From: Oligoflexia bacterium
GTDB taxonomy: Bacteria; Bdellovibrionota; UBA1018; CAIPTA01
Assembly (NCBI GenBank): GCA_903867855.1
Contig: CAIPTA010000175.1
Span: 1 to 40,491, forward strand
DNA: 40,491 nucleotides
Reading direction: 5' to 3'
The notes beneath the pieces were generated by a model, which was not told where the DNA came from, searched no databases, and saw nothing but the letters and a program-made list of their open reading frames with translations. Shown piece by piece: positions 27,654-35,800 of the stretch (position 1 is the stretch's first letter; each line of letters opens with the position of its first letter). The translations under genes were made by a program, and so were the position numbers.

Positions 27654-28523
27654 TTACTTTTCCAAATGTTCGTTGTGGTATTGCGCATAGAGCATGAGGT
27701 GGGCGTGCAAGTGCGCTGGGTTCTTTGTGGTGACCCAGGTTTTTCTGGTTAATCTACTTACATTAGCTCTAAACATCGCGCACGTATGGTTCAAGCTAAA
27801 TAGTGGATCAAATCTTACTTTTTTAAGCTCACCTTGTCCGCCAAGGGATCCTCGCTTTCCCAAAAATTGAATGTGACTGGCTTTTGGAAAAAACTCAGCC
27901 ACGTCTCCTGGGTAGTGTGGGTTGCTGTCACTCTTAATGATGGCGTCCTCTGCCACTAGGTGCCGCAGACCGCTAAATAACTTTCGTCTCCCATGGCCTC
28001 TTTCATCCGAACGGTGTCCGTATTTCCTCCAAGCCTTCCCCACCAGTAAGCCTTTGGCCGGCATTGAAGACACTTCCAGACCAAGTATTCTTCTAGTTCC
28101 GCTTTCTACCGCAAGCGTTACAGAAAGAGGTTTACACTTTGTTGTCTCAAAGGTTTCGAGATCATCAAATTCAACTTCATGAACCTTGGGACTAAACGCG
28201 TTACCTAAGCGAAGTCTACATTCCGCTTCAAACCCCAAGACCAAAAGTTTCCTAACCACTGTTTTACGATTTAAATTAAAATTCCGCGCAGCTCTTCGAA
28301 TGGTTCCATGACTTGCAAAGTGTTTGCGTAGGGCCTCGTTCTTAATTCGTTTCTTTTGACGAAACCAGCGATGAAATGTAGCTTTTGAGCACGTTTTTTT
28401 GCAGCGCTGACAGCGAAAGCGTTGAACCCACCGAGAATCGCTGGTTCTATAAAAGAACCCAAATCGTACAAACTCTGAACCAGAATTTTCGCTTAAAGAG
28501 CAGTTAGGGCAGTTTGATGGCAT
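27654..28523 (-). CDS. Transposase (IS1-like, zinc ribbon plus DDE domain)
   Basis: The 289-residue protein opens with a zinc ribbon (CPNC at residues 5-8, CQRCKKTC about 38-45), then a helix-turn-helix (HGTIRRAARNFNLNRKTV, about 70-90), then a catalytic core with Asp in VEFDDLETFE and in IIKSDSNPHYPGD. The end, LNHTCAMFRANVSRLTRKTW and following HAH..LYAQYHN, has the arrangement of the C-terminus of IS1 InsB. The order is that of IS1-type transposases made as one uninterrupted protein without programmed frameshift. The gene fills the IS and is intact. Confidence 0.85.
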   Translation of the reverse strand: MPSNCPNCSLSENSGSEFVRFGFFYRTSDSRWVQRFRCQRCKKTCSKATFHRWFRQKKRIKNEALRKHFASHGTIRRAARNFNLNRKTVVRKLLVLGFEAECRLRLGNAFSPKVHEVEFDDLETFETTKCKPLSVTLAVESGTRRILGLEVSSMPAKGLLVGKAWRKYGHRSDERGHGRRKLFSGLRHLVAEDAIIKSDSNPHYPGDVAEFFPKASHIQFLGKRGSLGGQGELKKVRFDPLFSLNHTCAMFRANVSRLTRKTWVTTKNPAHLHAHLMLYAQYHNEHLEK

Positions 28524-28581
28524 AGCAACATAGGGAATTGCAAAGAAGCTGCCACATTCCCTCTATGTAACTATGCATACA

Positions 28582-28603
28582 CATCAACAGCCATAGGGGC
28601 CGG
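28582..28603 (-). repeat. Right terminal inverted repeat of the IS
   Basis: Perfect 22-base complement of the left end. Read on the minus strand it supplies the last codons and stop of the neighbouring M14-type gene. Confidence 0.9.
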
Positions 28604-29648
28604 TTTTAAAAAATTTCACGAGCTCTGCGCCTTCATGCACGATGGCGGAACTATGATAGAGAATCGGAATGCCGGCAAAGGGCATGTGAATCGGAGTGCA
28701 AGCCACTTCGCTCGCTGGATGGTAGATATTGGCCACCAATGCTCCCTTCGCGAGCTTCTTGCCTAAGGGTGCGACAAATTCGGCAAGCCCCCCAATCGGC
28801 GCATATTGGCAATAATACTTTTCCTGCTCGCACTGAGTGGGGCGAGTAGCCTTCGCCTTGCCGCGAATCACGCCGCGATGGCGTAGATAGTTTAAAATAC
28901 TTTCCAGATCAGCTGCGGCGTCCTTGGTGGAAATGGTTTCTTGGTTCCCTAGCTCAATGGTGAAGGCTTGCACTAGCGGCTCTTGATTGCAGCGCTCTGC
29001 GAGAATCCACCACGGCACAAAACTCACCTCATCAAAGGCGCCGCCAAATTCATTCGTCATCAAAATTTGAAACGGAGAATTCGTGAAGAAGCGAGCATCT
29101 TCCTTCGCGAAACTCGGCACATAAATATGGCGCACACTTTGGTTGGCGCAGTGAAGATCTAATACGTGATCATAGTCGATGGAAAGCAATTGCAGTTGAA
29201 TGGCCAAGCTTTCTGCATAGGCCAAACTTTCTTTGCTGCGCCCGAGTAGATTTTTACGGAGCTGAGCGCGATACAGGGATTTTAACTTCGGTACATCATC
29301 GCGGTGAGCGAGCAAGCTCGCCCAATCAATCTCTTTATTGGGAAGAAAATAGGCTCTGTTCCAATTGATGCCCGTGCTTGTATCGAAACGGCCCTGGTTA
29401 TACTCGCCTTGTTTTTCATTGAGGCCCACGGGGTTGGCGAAGGGAACGAATCGAATATCACCGAGCGGCGGATTTTTTTTGAGATACTCCCGAAGCTTGA
29501 GCAGCACTAAGCTGCCTTGCACTTCAGAGCCGTGCATTGCCGCTTGTAAATAGGCTGTTGGCGCGCCTTTCTTGGTGCCAGGAAAATCAAAATAGCTGAT
29601 GGAGAGATTGTCACCCGAGGCGAGGCTGCGAACTTTTACTTTCTTCAT
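28584..29648 (-). CDS. AstE/aspartoacylase-type zinc hydrolase (M14-like), candidate succinyl-DAP desuccinylase
   Basis: The 354-residue protein has the zinc site of the succinylglutamate desuccinylase/aspartoacylase group: H-G-S-E in AAMHGSEVQGSLVL (about residues 39-42), the third ligand in VLDLHCANQ (about 167), and the catalytic Glu in FTIELGNQE (about 242); FVPFANPVGLNEK and TSTGINWNRAYF also fit. Enzymes of this group remove succinyl or acetyl groups from amino acids. It is the last gene of the lysine operon, 6 bases after lysA, where a DapE step would be expected, and no M20-type dapE is seen. The residues TGPYGC at the C-terminus are encoded by the IS end; the original end was probably FFKKMI. 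The change should be harmless. Confidence 0.8.
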   Translation of the reverse strand: MKKVKVRSLASGDNLSISYFDFPGTKKGAPTAYLQAAMHGSEVQGSLVLLKLREYLKKNPPLGDIRFVPFANPVGLNEKQGEYNQGRFDTSTGINWNRAYFLPNKEIDWASLLAHRDDVPKLKSLYRAQLRKNLLGRSKESLAYAESLAIQLQLLSIDYDHVLDLHCANQSVRHIYVPSFAKEDARFFTNSPFQILMTNEFGGAFDEVSFVPWWILAERCNQEPLVQAFTIELGNQETISTKDAAADLESILNYLRHRGVIRGKAKATRPTQCEQEKYYCQYAPIGGLAEFVAPLGKKLAKGALVANIYHPASEVACTPIHMPFAGIPILYHSSAIVHEGAELVKFFKTGPYGC

Positions 29649-29654
29649 GCTATT

Positions 29655-30842
29655 TTATCGAAGCCAGGAACTAGCCTTCAGCGGCTCTCTCACGGTCTCC
29701 AATTTTCCTTTATTCCATACTAACTCAGCGGGCAAATCATGGCAGAGAAAATAGGGCATGCTCTCCGTAAATCCATAGGCGCCGGTTTGGGTGAAGATGA
29801 GGCAATCTCCTGGTTTGGTATCACCAGGCAGAGCAAATTCGCCGAGACAATCGAGCGCCGTGCACAGGGGGCCGTGTACTGCGAATTTTTCCAGGCTTTT
29901 ACCGCCTTTGCTAGCGGTGCAAGGAAAGCTTTCGCCCACCAGCGCAGGACGCACTAAATGATGGGCGCCACCTTCACAAAGGAGAAAGTGCTTCTCCCGC
30001 ACCGTTTTCTTTTCCAAAATTTTCGTAACATAAATGCCAAATTGCCCTACGGCGTAACGGCCCAGTTCGAGCCACACTTCTTTGGCCCCACTCTTCGTAC
30101 GAATGGACTGCAAGCTTTCCTGCAGCAAAGAAAATTGGAGCGGCTTTTTTTCTGCAGAGTAGGGAATGCCGAGTCCACCGCCAAGATCTAAAATCTCTAA
30201 GGGGAATTGCAGCGCTACACTCAACTTCATGGCTTCATCAGCGATGCGATTCCAAATACTATCGATGCGCGCTTCATCCAGCAAGTTTCCCCACTGAAAC
30301 ACATGTACGCCACGAACTTGCAAATGAGGATACTGATTTTTTTCAAAGCGCACCCAGCCCTCGTGATCAAGACCAAACACTGTAGTACTCGATCCTCCCA
30401 GCACGCTTTTTTCTTCCGTGCCCCACTGCAGCTGAAGTCGCAGTAGAACATCAATTTTTTTATTCCTAGCGCTTGCCAATTCTTCCACGAGCTTTGCTTG
30501 CTCAATACTTTCTAGCACCACTGTTTTCACGCCAGCATCGAGCGCCGTTTCTACGAAGCTTCGTGATTTCGCAGGCCCCGTGAGCAAAATATTCTCGCCC
30601 TGGATATTGCGGGAGAGCACTTGGCGGAGTTCGCCTTCGCTTGCCACATCGAAGGAAATTCCGGCTGCTGCTGCAGTATCGATCACGCGAGAGAGCGGAT
30701 TTGCCTTGCAGGCATACCAAAGGCGAATCCCGGGAGTGGAGAGAGATCGCAAATGAAGTTCCATGGCATCTAAGTCATAGAGAAAGAAACTAGCATCCAA
30801 TTTTTTCTGTGTGGCTTCGATGTCGATGGGAAAGTTTTGCAT
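29655..30842 (-). CDS. lysA: Diaminopimelate decarboxylase-type PLP enzyme
   Basis: The 395-residue protein is a fold type III decarboxylase of the LysA/ODC family: PLP Lys in LWYACKANPL (about residue 46), LDLGGGLGIPY for the phosphate, ELGRYAVG, and Cys-Thr in HGPLCTALDCLGE with the product-binding Cys. It should convert meso-diaminopimelate to L-lysine. Motifs are slightly unusual for LysA (CEGGAHH rather than DAGMND), reminiscent of carboxynorspermidine- or siderophore-type decarboxylases, but the location in a dap operon behind a lysine riboswitch supports LysA. Its ATG overlaps the dapD stop by one base. Confidence 0.8.
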   Translation of the reverse strand: MQNFPIDIEATQKKLDASFFLYDLDAMELHLRSLSTPGIRLWYACKANPLSRVIDTAAAAGISFDVASEGELRQVLSRNIQGENILLTGPAKSRSFVETALDAGVKTVVLESIEQAKLVEELASARNKKIDVLLRLQLQWGTEEKSVLGGSSTTVFGLDHEGWVRFEKNQYPHLQVRGVHVFQWGNLLDEARIDSIWNRIADEAMKLSVALQFPLEILDLGGGLGIPYSAEKKPLQFSLLQESLQSIRTKSGAKEVWLELGRYAVGQFGIYVTKILEKKTVREKHFLLCEGGAHHLVRPALVGESFPCTASKGGKSLEKFAVHGPLCTALDCLGEFALPGDTKPGDCLIFTQTGAYGFTESMPYFLCHDLPAELVWNKGKLETVREPLKASSWLR

Positions 30843-31582
30843 TAGGATCTCAACGCATCTTCTAGCACTAGGGAAGCATTGGATTTTTCATCGCGATACT
30901 TAATTAGGATTGGGCAATACTGCTGCAAACCTTGCTCTCCAGCCCAAGCACCACGCACTGGGCGAGAGCCTGGAATGATCACTGCATAATCGGGAATCGC
31001 CGCGCCGGGAGCACGCACTTCTCCCTTTACTGCATCATACACAGAAATCGCCTTGGATAAGATCACACCAGGAGCCAGCACAGCACCGCGGCCCACGCGC
31101 ACGCCCTCTAGCACAGCCGAGTGGGCGCCGATAAAGGCATCGTCTTCCACTACCACTGGCACCGCGCCAACGGGCTCTAACACGCCACCAATTTGCACGG
31201 CGGCAGAAAGATGCACTCGTTTGCCGATTTGTGCGCAGGATCCAACCAGCACATGGGAATCCACCATGGTACCTTCATCCACAAAAGCACCCACGTTCAC
31301 ATAGGATGGAGGCATCACAATCACGGATGGCGCGAGATAGGCACCACGGCGAATGGAGCTACCACCAGGCACAATGCGCACCTTATGCTCCAGAGAAAAC
31401 TTGCGTGGAAGAAGAGTGTGTTTTTCTAGAAAACCATTTTCTTCCTTGGTCACCCCAGCGCGAAACGCTGCTAGAATGGCTTCCTTCACTAGGGAATTCA
31501 CTTGGATATCGCGTCCGTTGATGATCACAGAGCGAATTTCGCCGCTCTCCAGTTGGTCTAAAATTTTTTCAAAGTTTTCCAT
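30842..31582 (-). CDS. dapD: Tetrahydrodipicolinate N-succinyltransferase
   Basis: A 246-residue left-handed beta-helix acyltransferase. Hexapeptide-type repeats run from about residue 75 to 190, with RIVPGGSSIRRGAYLAPSV, the DapD-typical VDEGTMVDSHVLVGSCAQIG, LEPVGAVPVVVEDDAFIGAH and AIPDYAVIIPGSRP. It transfers succinyl from CoA to tetrahydrodipicolinate (EC 2.3.1.117), choosing the succinylase branch of DAP synthesis. ATG 31582 has AGAGGA 5 bases upstream and is preferred to the TTG-like upstream start. It is 8 bases from dapA and overlaps lysA by one base. Confidence 0.95.
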   Translation of the reverse strand: MENFEKILDQLESGEIRSVIINGRDIQVNSLVKEAILAAFRAGVTKEENGFLEKHTLLPRKFSLEHKVRIVPGGSSIRRGAYLAPSVIVMPPSYVNVGAFVDEGTMVDSHVLVGSCAQIGKRVHLSAAVQIGGVLEPVGAVPVVVEDDAFIGAHSAVLEGVRVGRGAVLAPGVILSKAISVYDAVKGEVRAPGAAIPDYAVIIPGSRPVRGAWAGEQGLQQYCPILIKYRDEKSNASLVLEDALRS

Positions 31583-31590
31583 AAATCCTC

Positions 31591-32481
31591 TTAGGCGTTT
31601 TTGTGCCAATTGGTGATGGCTTCATCCGCCTTGAGGAGCGGCGCCAAATTAGATAGATCTTTTTCCGAAAGTGGTGGACGCACCAGCGCTAAAGAAATTT
31701 TCTTCTTGGCTGCTAGTAGGGCTTTCACAGGCACGGGATTGCTTGCCAAGAAAAGGGTATCGCAAGCATCTGACCATAGAGGAAGCAGGCCCTCTGTTTT
31801 TCCTGCAATCGCGAGACGCACAAAGCGATTCGTGGCTTCAGGCCACACATTGCTCGCTACAGAAACGAGCCCCACAGCGCCATGTTTCGCGAATTCTGGA
31901 GTGAGAGCATCATCGCCAGAATAGAAAGCAAAGTGAGGGCCTTGTGCTTTCAGCGCAGAAAATTCAGTTACAGATCCACTTGCTTCTTTCACTGCCCAGG
32001 CATTTGCCTTGCCATCGAGACGGCGCAATACTTCTCCGTGCATTTTCACGCCGGTGCGGGATGGCACATTATAGAGCATCGCCGGACGCGACACAGTATC
32101 AAGCAGGCTGCTAAACCAATGATATTGACCTTCTACGCCAGGCTTCGCATAGAGCGGCACGGGCATCAAGTAGCCATCAATCGCCTGGGTTTCACAAAAA
32201 CGGATGAACTGAATTGTTTCGTCGAGCTGGGCACCTGCTACCCCAACTAGTACTGGTACATGGAGTTTTGCCGCTGCGGTGAAATTCACGATCTCGCGCT
32301 TCTCTTCATCGCGAAGAGCGAGGCCTTCGCCAGTGCTACCAAGAATCACTACGCCATTGCCGGCTTTTTCTTGCTCTCTTAAGAGACTCGCGAGTTCAGA
32401 ATAGTTCACTTTTCCATCGGCGAAGAAAGGCGTAACAACAGCAGTATAGAGTGGGAAGGATTTTGGGTTTGGACGTGTCAT
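31591..32481 (-). CDS. dapA: 4-Hydroxy-tetrahydrodipicolinate synthase
   Basis: The 296-residue TIM-barrel lyase has YTAVVTPF, GSTGEGLAL (substrate carboxylate), the catalytic Tyr in LYNVPSRTG and the Schiff-base Lys in AWAVKEASG, followed by FYSGDDALTPEF. It condenses pyruvate with aspartate semialdehyde (EC 4.3.3.7). Length and motifs are normal. Its start overlaps the dapB stop by 4 bases. Confidence 0.95.
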   Translation of the reverse strand: MTRPNPKSFPLYTAVVTPFFADGKVNYSELASLLREQEKAGNGVVILGSTGEGLALRDEEKREIVNFTAAAKLHVPVLVGVAGAQLDETIQFIRFCETQAIDGYLMPVPLYAKPGVEGQYHWFSSLLDTVSRPAMLYNVPSRTGVKMHGEVLRRLDGKANAWAVKEASGSVTEFSALKAQGPHFAFYSGDDALTPEFAKHGAVGLVSVASNVWPEATNRFVRLAIAGKTEGLLPLWSDACDTLFLASNPVPVKALLAAKKKISLALVRPPLSEKDLSNLAPLLKADEAITNWHKNA

Positions 32482-33125
32482 AGTTTTTCCTTTGTGAGTA
32501 AATTTTCAAACTGGTGAATACCTGGCGTATTACGCAAAAGATTTTCCGCCGCCCAAATGGCACCTGTAGCGAACACATTGCGATCGAGAGCCTCGTGGCG
32601 AAGTTCTAAGCGCTCTCCAGCCAGTTGAAGCTCTAAGCCATGCACCCCTTTGATATCTCCTTTGCGGAGAGCGGTGATCTCGGGCTTTCTCTGAAATAGT
32701 TTTTGTAAAAAAAGGGCTGTTCCACTCGGAGAATCTTTCTTTTCCGTGTGGTGAATTTCACGAATGGCGATATTCAGTTCTGGATGCTGAGCTTGAAAAT
32801 TGTCTACCAGCTTCGCGATCGAGAAGAGCAGGTTCATGCCTTTGGAGAAATTGCTGGCTACAATCCAAGGAGCTTGGAGCCCGTGGAGCTTGGAAAAATC
32901 AAAACCAGTTGTTCCAACAACGCAGGGGATTTTTGCGTCGATCAGCACTGGGGCGATATCGGCTAATATGGTTGGCGTGACAAAAACAATGGCAGCCTCA
33001 CATTTTTGTAAAGCGGCTACGGTAGGCTGATTCTTGGAATCGAATACAGTTACTTCATGATTACTACTTGCGAGCGCAATCACGCTGGAGCCTGTTTTGC
33101 CTTTTCCAATTACTGCGAGTTTCAT
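32478..33125 (-). CDS. dapB: 4-Hydroxy-tetrahydrodipicolinate reductase (short form)
   Basis: A 215-residue DapB, short compared with about 270 in E. coli but like other compact forms. The Rossmann motif is IGKGKTGSSV; VVGTTGF and ASNFSKGMNL follow, and the catalytic region reads EIHHTEKKDSPSGTAL, with His and Lys of the H-H-x-x-K-x-D-x-P-S-G-T-A pattern. It reduces the DapA product with NAD(P)H (EC 1.17.1.8). Overlaps lysC and dapA by 4 bases each. Confidence 0.93.
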   Translation of the reverse strand: MKLAVIGKGKTGSSVIALASSNHEVTVFDSKNQPTVAALQKCEAAIVFVTPTILADIAPVLIDAKIPCVVGTTGFDFSKLHGLQAPWIVASNFSKGMNLLFSIAKLVDNFQAQHPELNIAIREIHHTEKKDSPSGTALFLQKLFQRKPEITALRKGDIKGVHGLELQLAGERLELRHEALDRNVFATGAIWAAENLLRNTPGIHQFENLLTKEKL

Positions 33126-34483
33126 AGGAAGGCTCTATGTAGATGTTGGGCGGCTGTATTCGCTTGCTCGGAATCTACTAAGAAACAAAGATTATTGTGG
33201 CTCGCTCCGTGGCAAATGAGACGCACATTCACATCTCCTAAGCAAGCGAAGGCGCGTGCTGCTATGCCTGCGCTTTGCGTGAGGTGGTTACCGATAAGAG
33301 CGATGAGGGAAAGATTTTCTTCGATGCGCACTTCTGCAATAGTAGACAAGGCATCGAACAGCGCTTTATTTTCACGAATCCCTTTTCCTGAAGAGCCGAG
33401 GCTTGTGCCATCGATCGTGAGCGCCACGCTCACTTCACTCGTGGTTACAAGATCCACGCTGAGTTCATGCTCGGCGAGCACGGCAAAGATTTTCGCGAGG
33501 AAACCGTGGGCATTCAACATGCGCAGGCTGCTCACCGTAATTAGAGTTTGATTATTGCGAACGGCCACGGCGCGGAAGAGCGGCTTATCGGCGAGCTCTG
33601 CATAGATTTTCGTGCCCGGATCAAAGGGAGAAAAAGTATTTTTCACAAACACGATCGTGCCCGCGCGCATGGCGGGCAGGAGTGTGGCGGGGTGAAGCAC
33701 TTTCGCGCCAAAGTTTGCGAGCTCGGCGGCTTCTGCAAAACTAATCTCGCGAATAATCTTGGCTTCTTTTACTGTGCGTGGATCCATGGTGAGGATGCCG
33801 CTCACGTCTGTCCAGATTTCGAGGTTGGTGGCTTCAATCGCTTCGGCGAGGAGAGCAGCGGAGTAATCGCTTCCACCGCGACCGAGTGTAGTAGTGGCCC
33901 CGTGAGAATCCGCACCGATGAAGCCTTCTGTTACCAGCACCTCTTTTTCTTTGAGCCGAGCTAGTAAATTTCTCGCGCAGTGAGCCCGTGTTGCTTCGAT
34001 TTGAGGCTCGGCCTTTCCGAAAAAAGAATTTGTGGCCAGCAAGGTGCGCGCATCCACGGTATGAGCCGTGATGTGGTTCTTCTCTAGAGCAGCACGAAAA
34101 AGTTGGGCGCTCATGCGCTCTCCGAAGCTCAAGAGCTGATCAAGTTGACGAGGCGATTCCGTAGTAATTTCTTTGGCAGTATTGCTTAGCTCACTGAAGA
34201 TCTCATCTAGCGTGCTTGGATGAGCATTCAGATTTTTTGCCATCTCTAGGTGACGGTGCTCCAGCGCACCGAGCAGATCATTCACCACGAGAGTTTCTCC
34301 GCGCACCGCCGCTTTGTAAACATGCAGCAGCTGATTCGTGGTGCCCGAGGTGGCACTCACCACCACAAGACGAATCGTTGGATTCGCATTCACGATCTTG
34401 GCTGCAGATTCCATGGCATCCACGGAACCCATGCTCGTGCCACCAAATTTCGCCACGGTGAGTGTATCGATGAAATTGCTCAT
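33122..34483 (-). CDS. lysC: Aspartate kinase (LysC type)
   Basis: The 453-residue protein begins with VAKFGGTSMGS and has TEGFIGAD, TTLGRGGSDYSAALLA and WTDVSGILTMDPRTV, the kinase core of aspartokinases, followed by two ACT domains (about 305-370 and 380-450). Length and layout match the lysine-sensitive monofunctional type of E. coli LysC. It phosphorylates aspartate, the committed step. End-product inhibition through the ACT domains would add to riboswitch control. Start overlaps asd by 4 bases. Confidence 0.93.
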   Translation of the reverse strand: MSNFIDTLTVAKFGGTSMGSVDAMESAAKIVNANPTIRLVVVSATSGTTNQLLHVYKAAVRGETLVVNDLLGALEHRHLEMAKNLNAHPSTLDEIFSELSNTAKEITTESPRQLDQLLSFGERMSAQLFRAALEKNHITAHTVDARTLLATNSFFGKAEPQIEATRAHCARNLLARLKEKEVLVTEGFIGADSHGATTTLGRGGSDYSAALLAEAIEATNLEIWTDVSGILTMDPRTVKEAKIIREISFAEAAELANFGAKVLHPATLLPAMRAGTIVFVKNTFSPFDPGTKIYAELADKPLFRAVAVRNNQTLITVSSLRMLNAHGFLAKIFAVLAEHELSVDLVTTSEVSVALTIDGTSLGSSGKGIRENKALFDALSTIAEVRIEENLSLIALIGNHLTQSAGIAARAFACLGDVNVRLICHGASHNNLCFLVDSEQANTAAQHLHRAFL

Positions 34484-35472
34484 ATAGCTCCTAAGTGACG
34501 AAGTGTGGATTCCATATTCGCGATGGCGGCTCCTGCCGCTCCACGCACGAGATTGTGACCGAGAGAAATAAAGCCGATCGTGTGGGGATCATCGCCCTGT
34601 TTGAAGCGTCCTAGATGTATGCGCATTTCATGCGGGGTTAAATCTTTAGCCGGTTGCGGACGATCCATCTCCTCGTGCAAGGCGAAGAGATTTGGGGAGC
34701 GGTCCGCCCAAGCCTGGAAGCGACTGCGCACAGATTCAATGCTCACTTTTTCTTTGAAGCGCACATGGGCCGCTACTGTGTGCCCGTGCACCACAGGCAC
34801 GCGATGCACATGCACCGTAACGCCAAAATTAGCCGCAATTCCCGCCGCACCCAGAATCTTTTTCGTTTCACTCTGAATTTTCGCTTCTTCACCACCGATG
34901 TGGGGAATTAGATTGCCCATTAAATCATAGGCCGATACGCCAGGATATCCCGCGCCACTTAAGGCCTGCATGGTAACTGCACTCACATGCTCGATTGTGC
35001 CGAGTTCCTGAAGGGGAGCCAGCGCCGCCGCCAAGAATACAGTGGAGCAATTCGGGTTCGTTACGATTTTTCCTTTTGTTTGTTGTTTTTCAAGAAGAGA
35101 GAGGTGGGCCGAGTTAATTTCTGGAATCATGAGGGGCACTAGAGGATCCATGCGGAAGCTAGCGGCGTTAGAAAACACATAGTGGCCTCGAGCGGCAAGC
35201 AAGGGCTCAATTTCTGTGGCCACTTCCGTGGGGAGCGCAGAAATCACATAGGGAGATTCTATTTCTAGGAGAGGACGAAACTTCATCTTCGCCACTGAAG
35301 TGGGCATCGGTATTTCGTTGCGCCAGGTAATGCTCTCGGCAAAGTTTTGTCCGACGCGGGCATCGCTTGCCGCGATTTCATGCAACGTAAAGTGAGGGTG
35401 ATTTTCCAGCATCGTGATCACGCGCTGGCCAACGGGTCCGGTGGCACCTAATAGAGCAACTTGTTTTTTCAT
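34480..35472 (-). CDS. asd: Aspartate-semialdehyde dehydrogenase
   Basis: The 330-residue protein has LLGATGPVGQRVI at the N-terminus, SNPNCST-like TNPNCSTVFLAA with the catalytic Cys, and VHVHRVPVVHGHTVAAHV with the catalytic His. The motifs are nearer to the archaeal/fungal branch of the family than to E. coli Asd. It reduces aspartyl phosphate to the semialdehyde. The ATG at 35472 is 7 bases from GAGGAG; a longer in-frame reading to 35580 runs through the riboswitch leader and is not real. It is the first gene of the operon. Confidence 0.92.
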   Translation of the reverse strand: MKKQVALLGATGPVGQRVITMLENHPHFTLHEIAASDARVGQNFAESITWRNEIPMPTSVAKMKFRPLLEIESPYVISALPTEVATEIEPLLAARGHYVFSNAASFRMDPLVPLMIPEINSAHLSLLEKQQTKGKIVTNPNCSTVFLAAALAPLQELGTIEHVSAVTMQALSGAGYPGVSAYDLMGNLIPHIGGEEAKIQSETKKILGAAGIAANFGVTVHVHRVPVVHGHTVAAHVRFKEKVSIESVRSRFQAWADRSPNLFALHEEMDRPQPAKDLTPHEMRIHLGRFKQGDDPHTIGFISLGHNLVRGAAGAAIANMESTLRHLGAI

Positions 35473-35478
35473 GATCTT

Positions 35479-35505
35479 CTCCTCTAAAAATCGGGGGCCG
35501 AGGAG
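35479..35505 (-). promoter_or_regulatory. Hairpin sequestering the asd ribosome binding site
   Basis: On the minus strand CUCCUC (35505-35500) can pair with the GAGGAG ribosome site (35484-35479) across a 15-base loop. Together with the upstream aptamer this is a likely expression platform acting on translation. The aptamer itself also contains GAGGAG (in its AAGAGGAGC motif), a possible competing partner. Confidence 0.55.
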
Positions 35506-35587
35506 ACAGCAAGATGGAAGCAAACAGCGCTCAAAGAAATGAACGCAGTAATAAAGCTTCTTATCTTGAAAGCACTCCACGGATCAC

Positions 35588-35751
35588 CGTGACAATGGCC
35601 AGGCTTTACCCTAGTTCCACCAAGCGAGTTGTGGCAAAACTGAAACTCGCTTTCGGCACTCCTCGCCTCCAGAAACCATCTTCGGGTTTTGCCCCTTCGG
35701 TTTCCTTCTACGGAAATGCTCCTCTTCCAAGTTGCGCGCCCGAAGACGCGC
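35588..35751 (-). promoter_or_regulatory. Lysine riboswitch (L box)
   Basis: On the minus strand the leader shows the L-box core in order: GGAAGAGGAGCA, a GUAGAAGG segment, UGGAGGCGAGGAGUGCCGAA, a stem pair AGCGAGUU/AACUCGCUU, UGGUGGAACUAGG...GCCUGG, and the closing CCAUUGUCA. The same blocks in the same order occur in the E. coli lysC leader. CAA..UGG and CCAUUG can close the P1 helix. A GCGCGUC-UUCG-GGCGCGC hairpin (35751-35734) precedes the aptamer at the 5' end. It should bind lysine and repress the seven-gene operon. Confidence 0.88.
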
Positions 35752-35765
35752 TAACGTAAGGCTAG

Positions 35766-35795
35766 TTTATAGCATCAAAAATTGATGCGTCACAA
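35766..35795 (-). promoter_or_regulatory. Promoter of the lysine operon, spacer occupied by a palindrome
   Basis: Minus strand TTGTGA, an 18-base spacer and TATAAA (5 of 6). Transcription would start near 35759, just before the UUCG hairpin of the riboswitch. The spacer is almost exactly a palindrome, GCATCAA-TTT-TTGATGC (35788-35772), which could be an operator or a 3' hairpin of the upstream gene. Confidence 0.55.
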
Positions 35796-35800
35796 GAATA

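Larger units (their letters stand above)
27575..28612. mobile_element. IS element (about 1020 bp) with target duplication
   Basis: The element itself spans 27584-28603. It has 22-bp perfect terminal inverted repeats beginning CCGGCCCC and ending GTTGATG, one transposase gene, and is flanked by a 9-bp direct repeat TTTTAAAAA (27575-27583 and 28604-28612). The AT-rich target and 9-bp duplication suit IS1-like elements. Intact repeats and ORF imply a recent insertion that could still be mobile. Confidence 0.9.

Noticed and set aside
35473..35580. Longer asd protein starting at 35580
   Set aside because: The extra 36 residues would be translated from the riboswitch expression platform and lie upstream of a good ribosome site and the conserved N-terminus.
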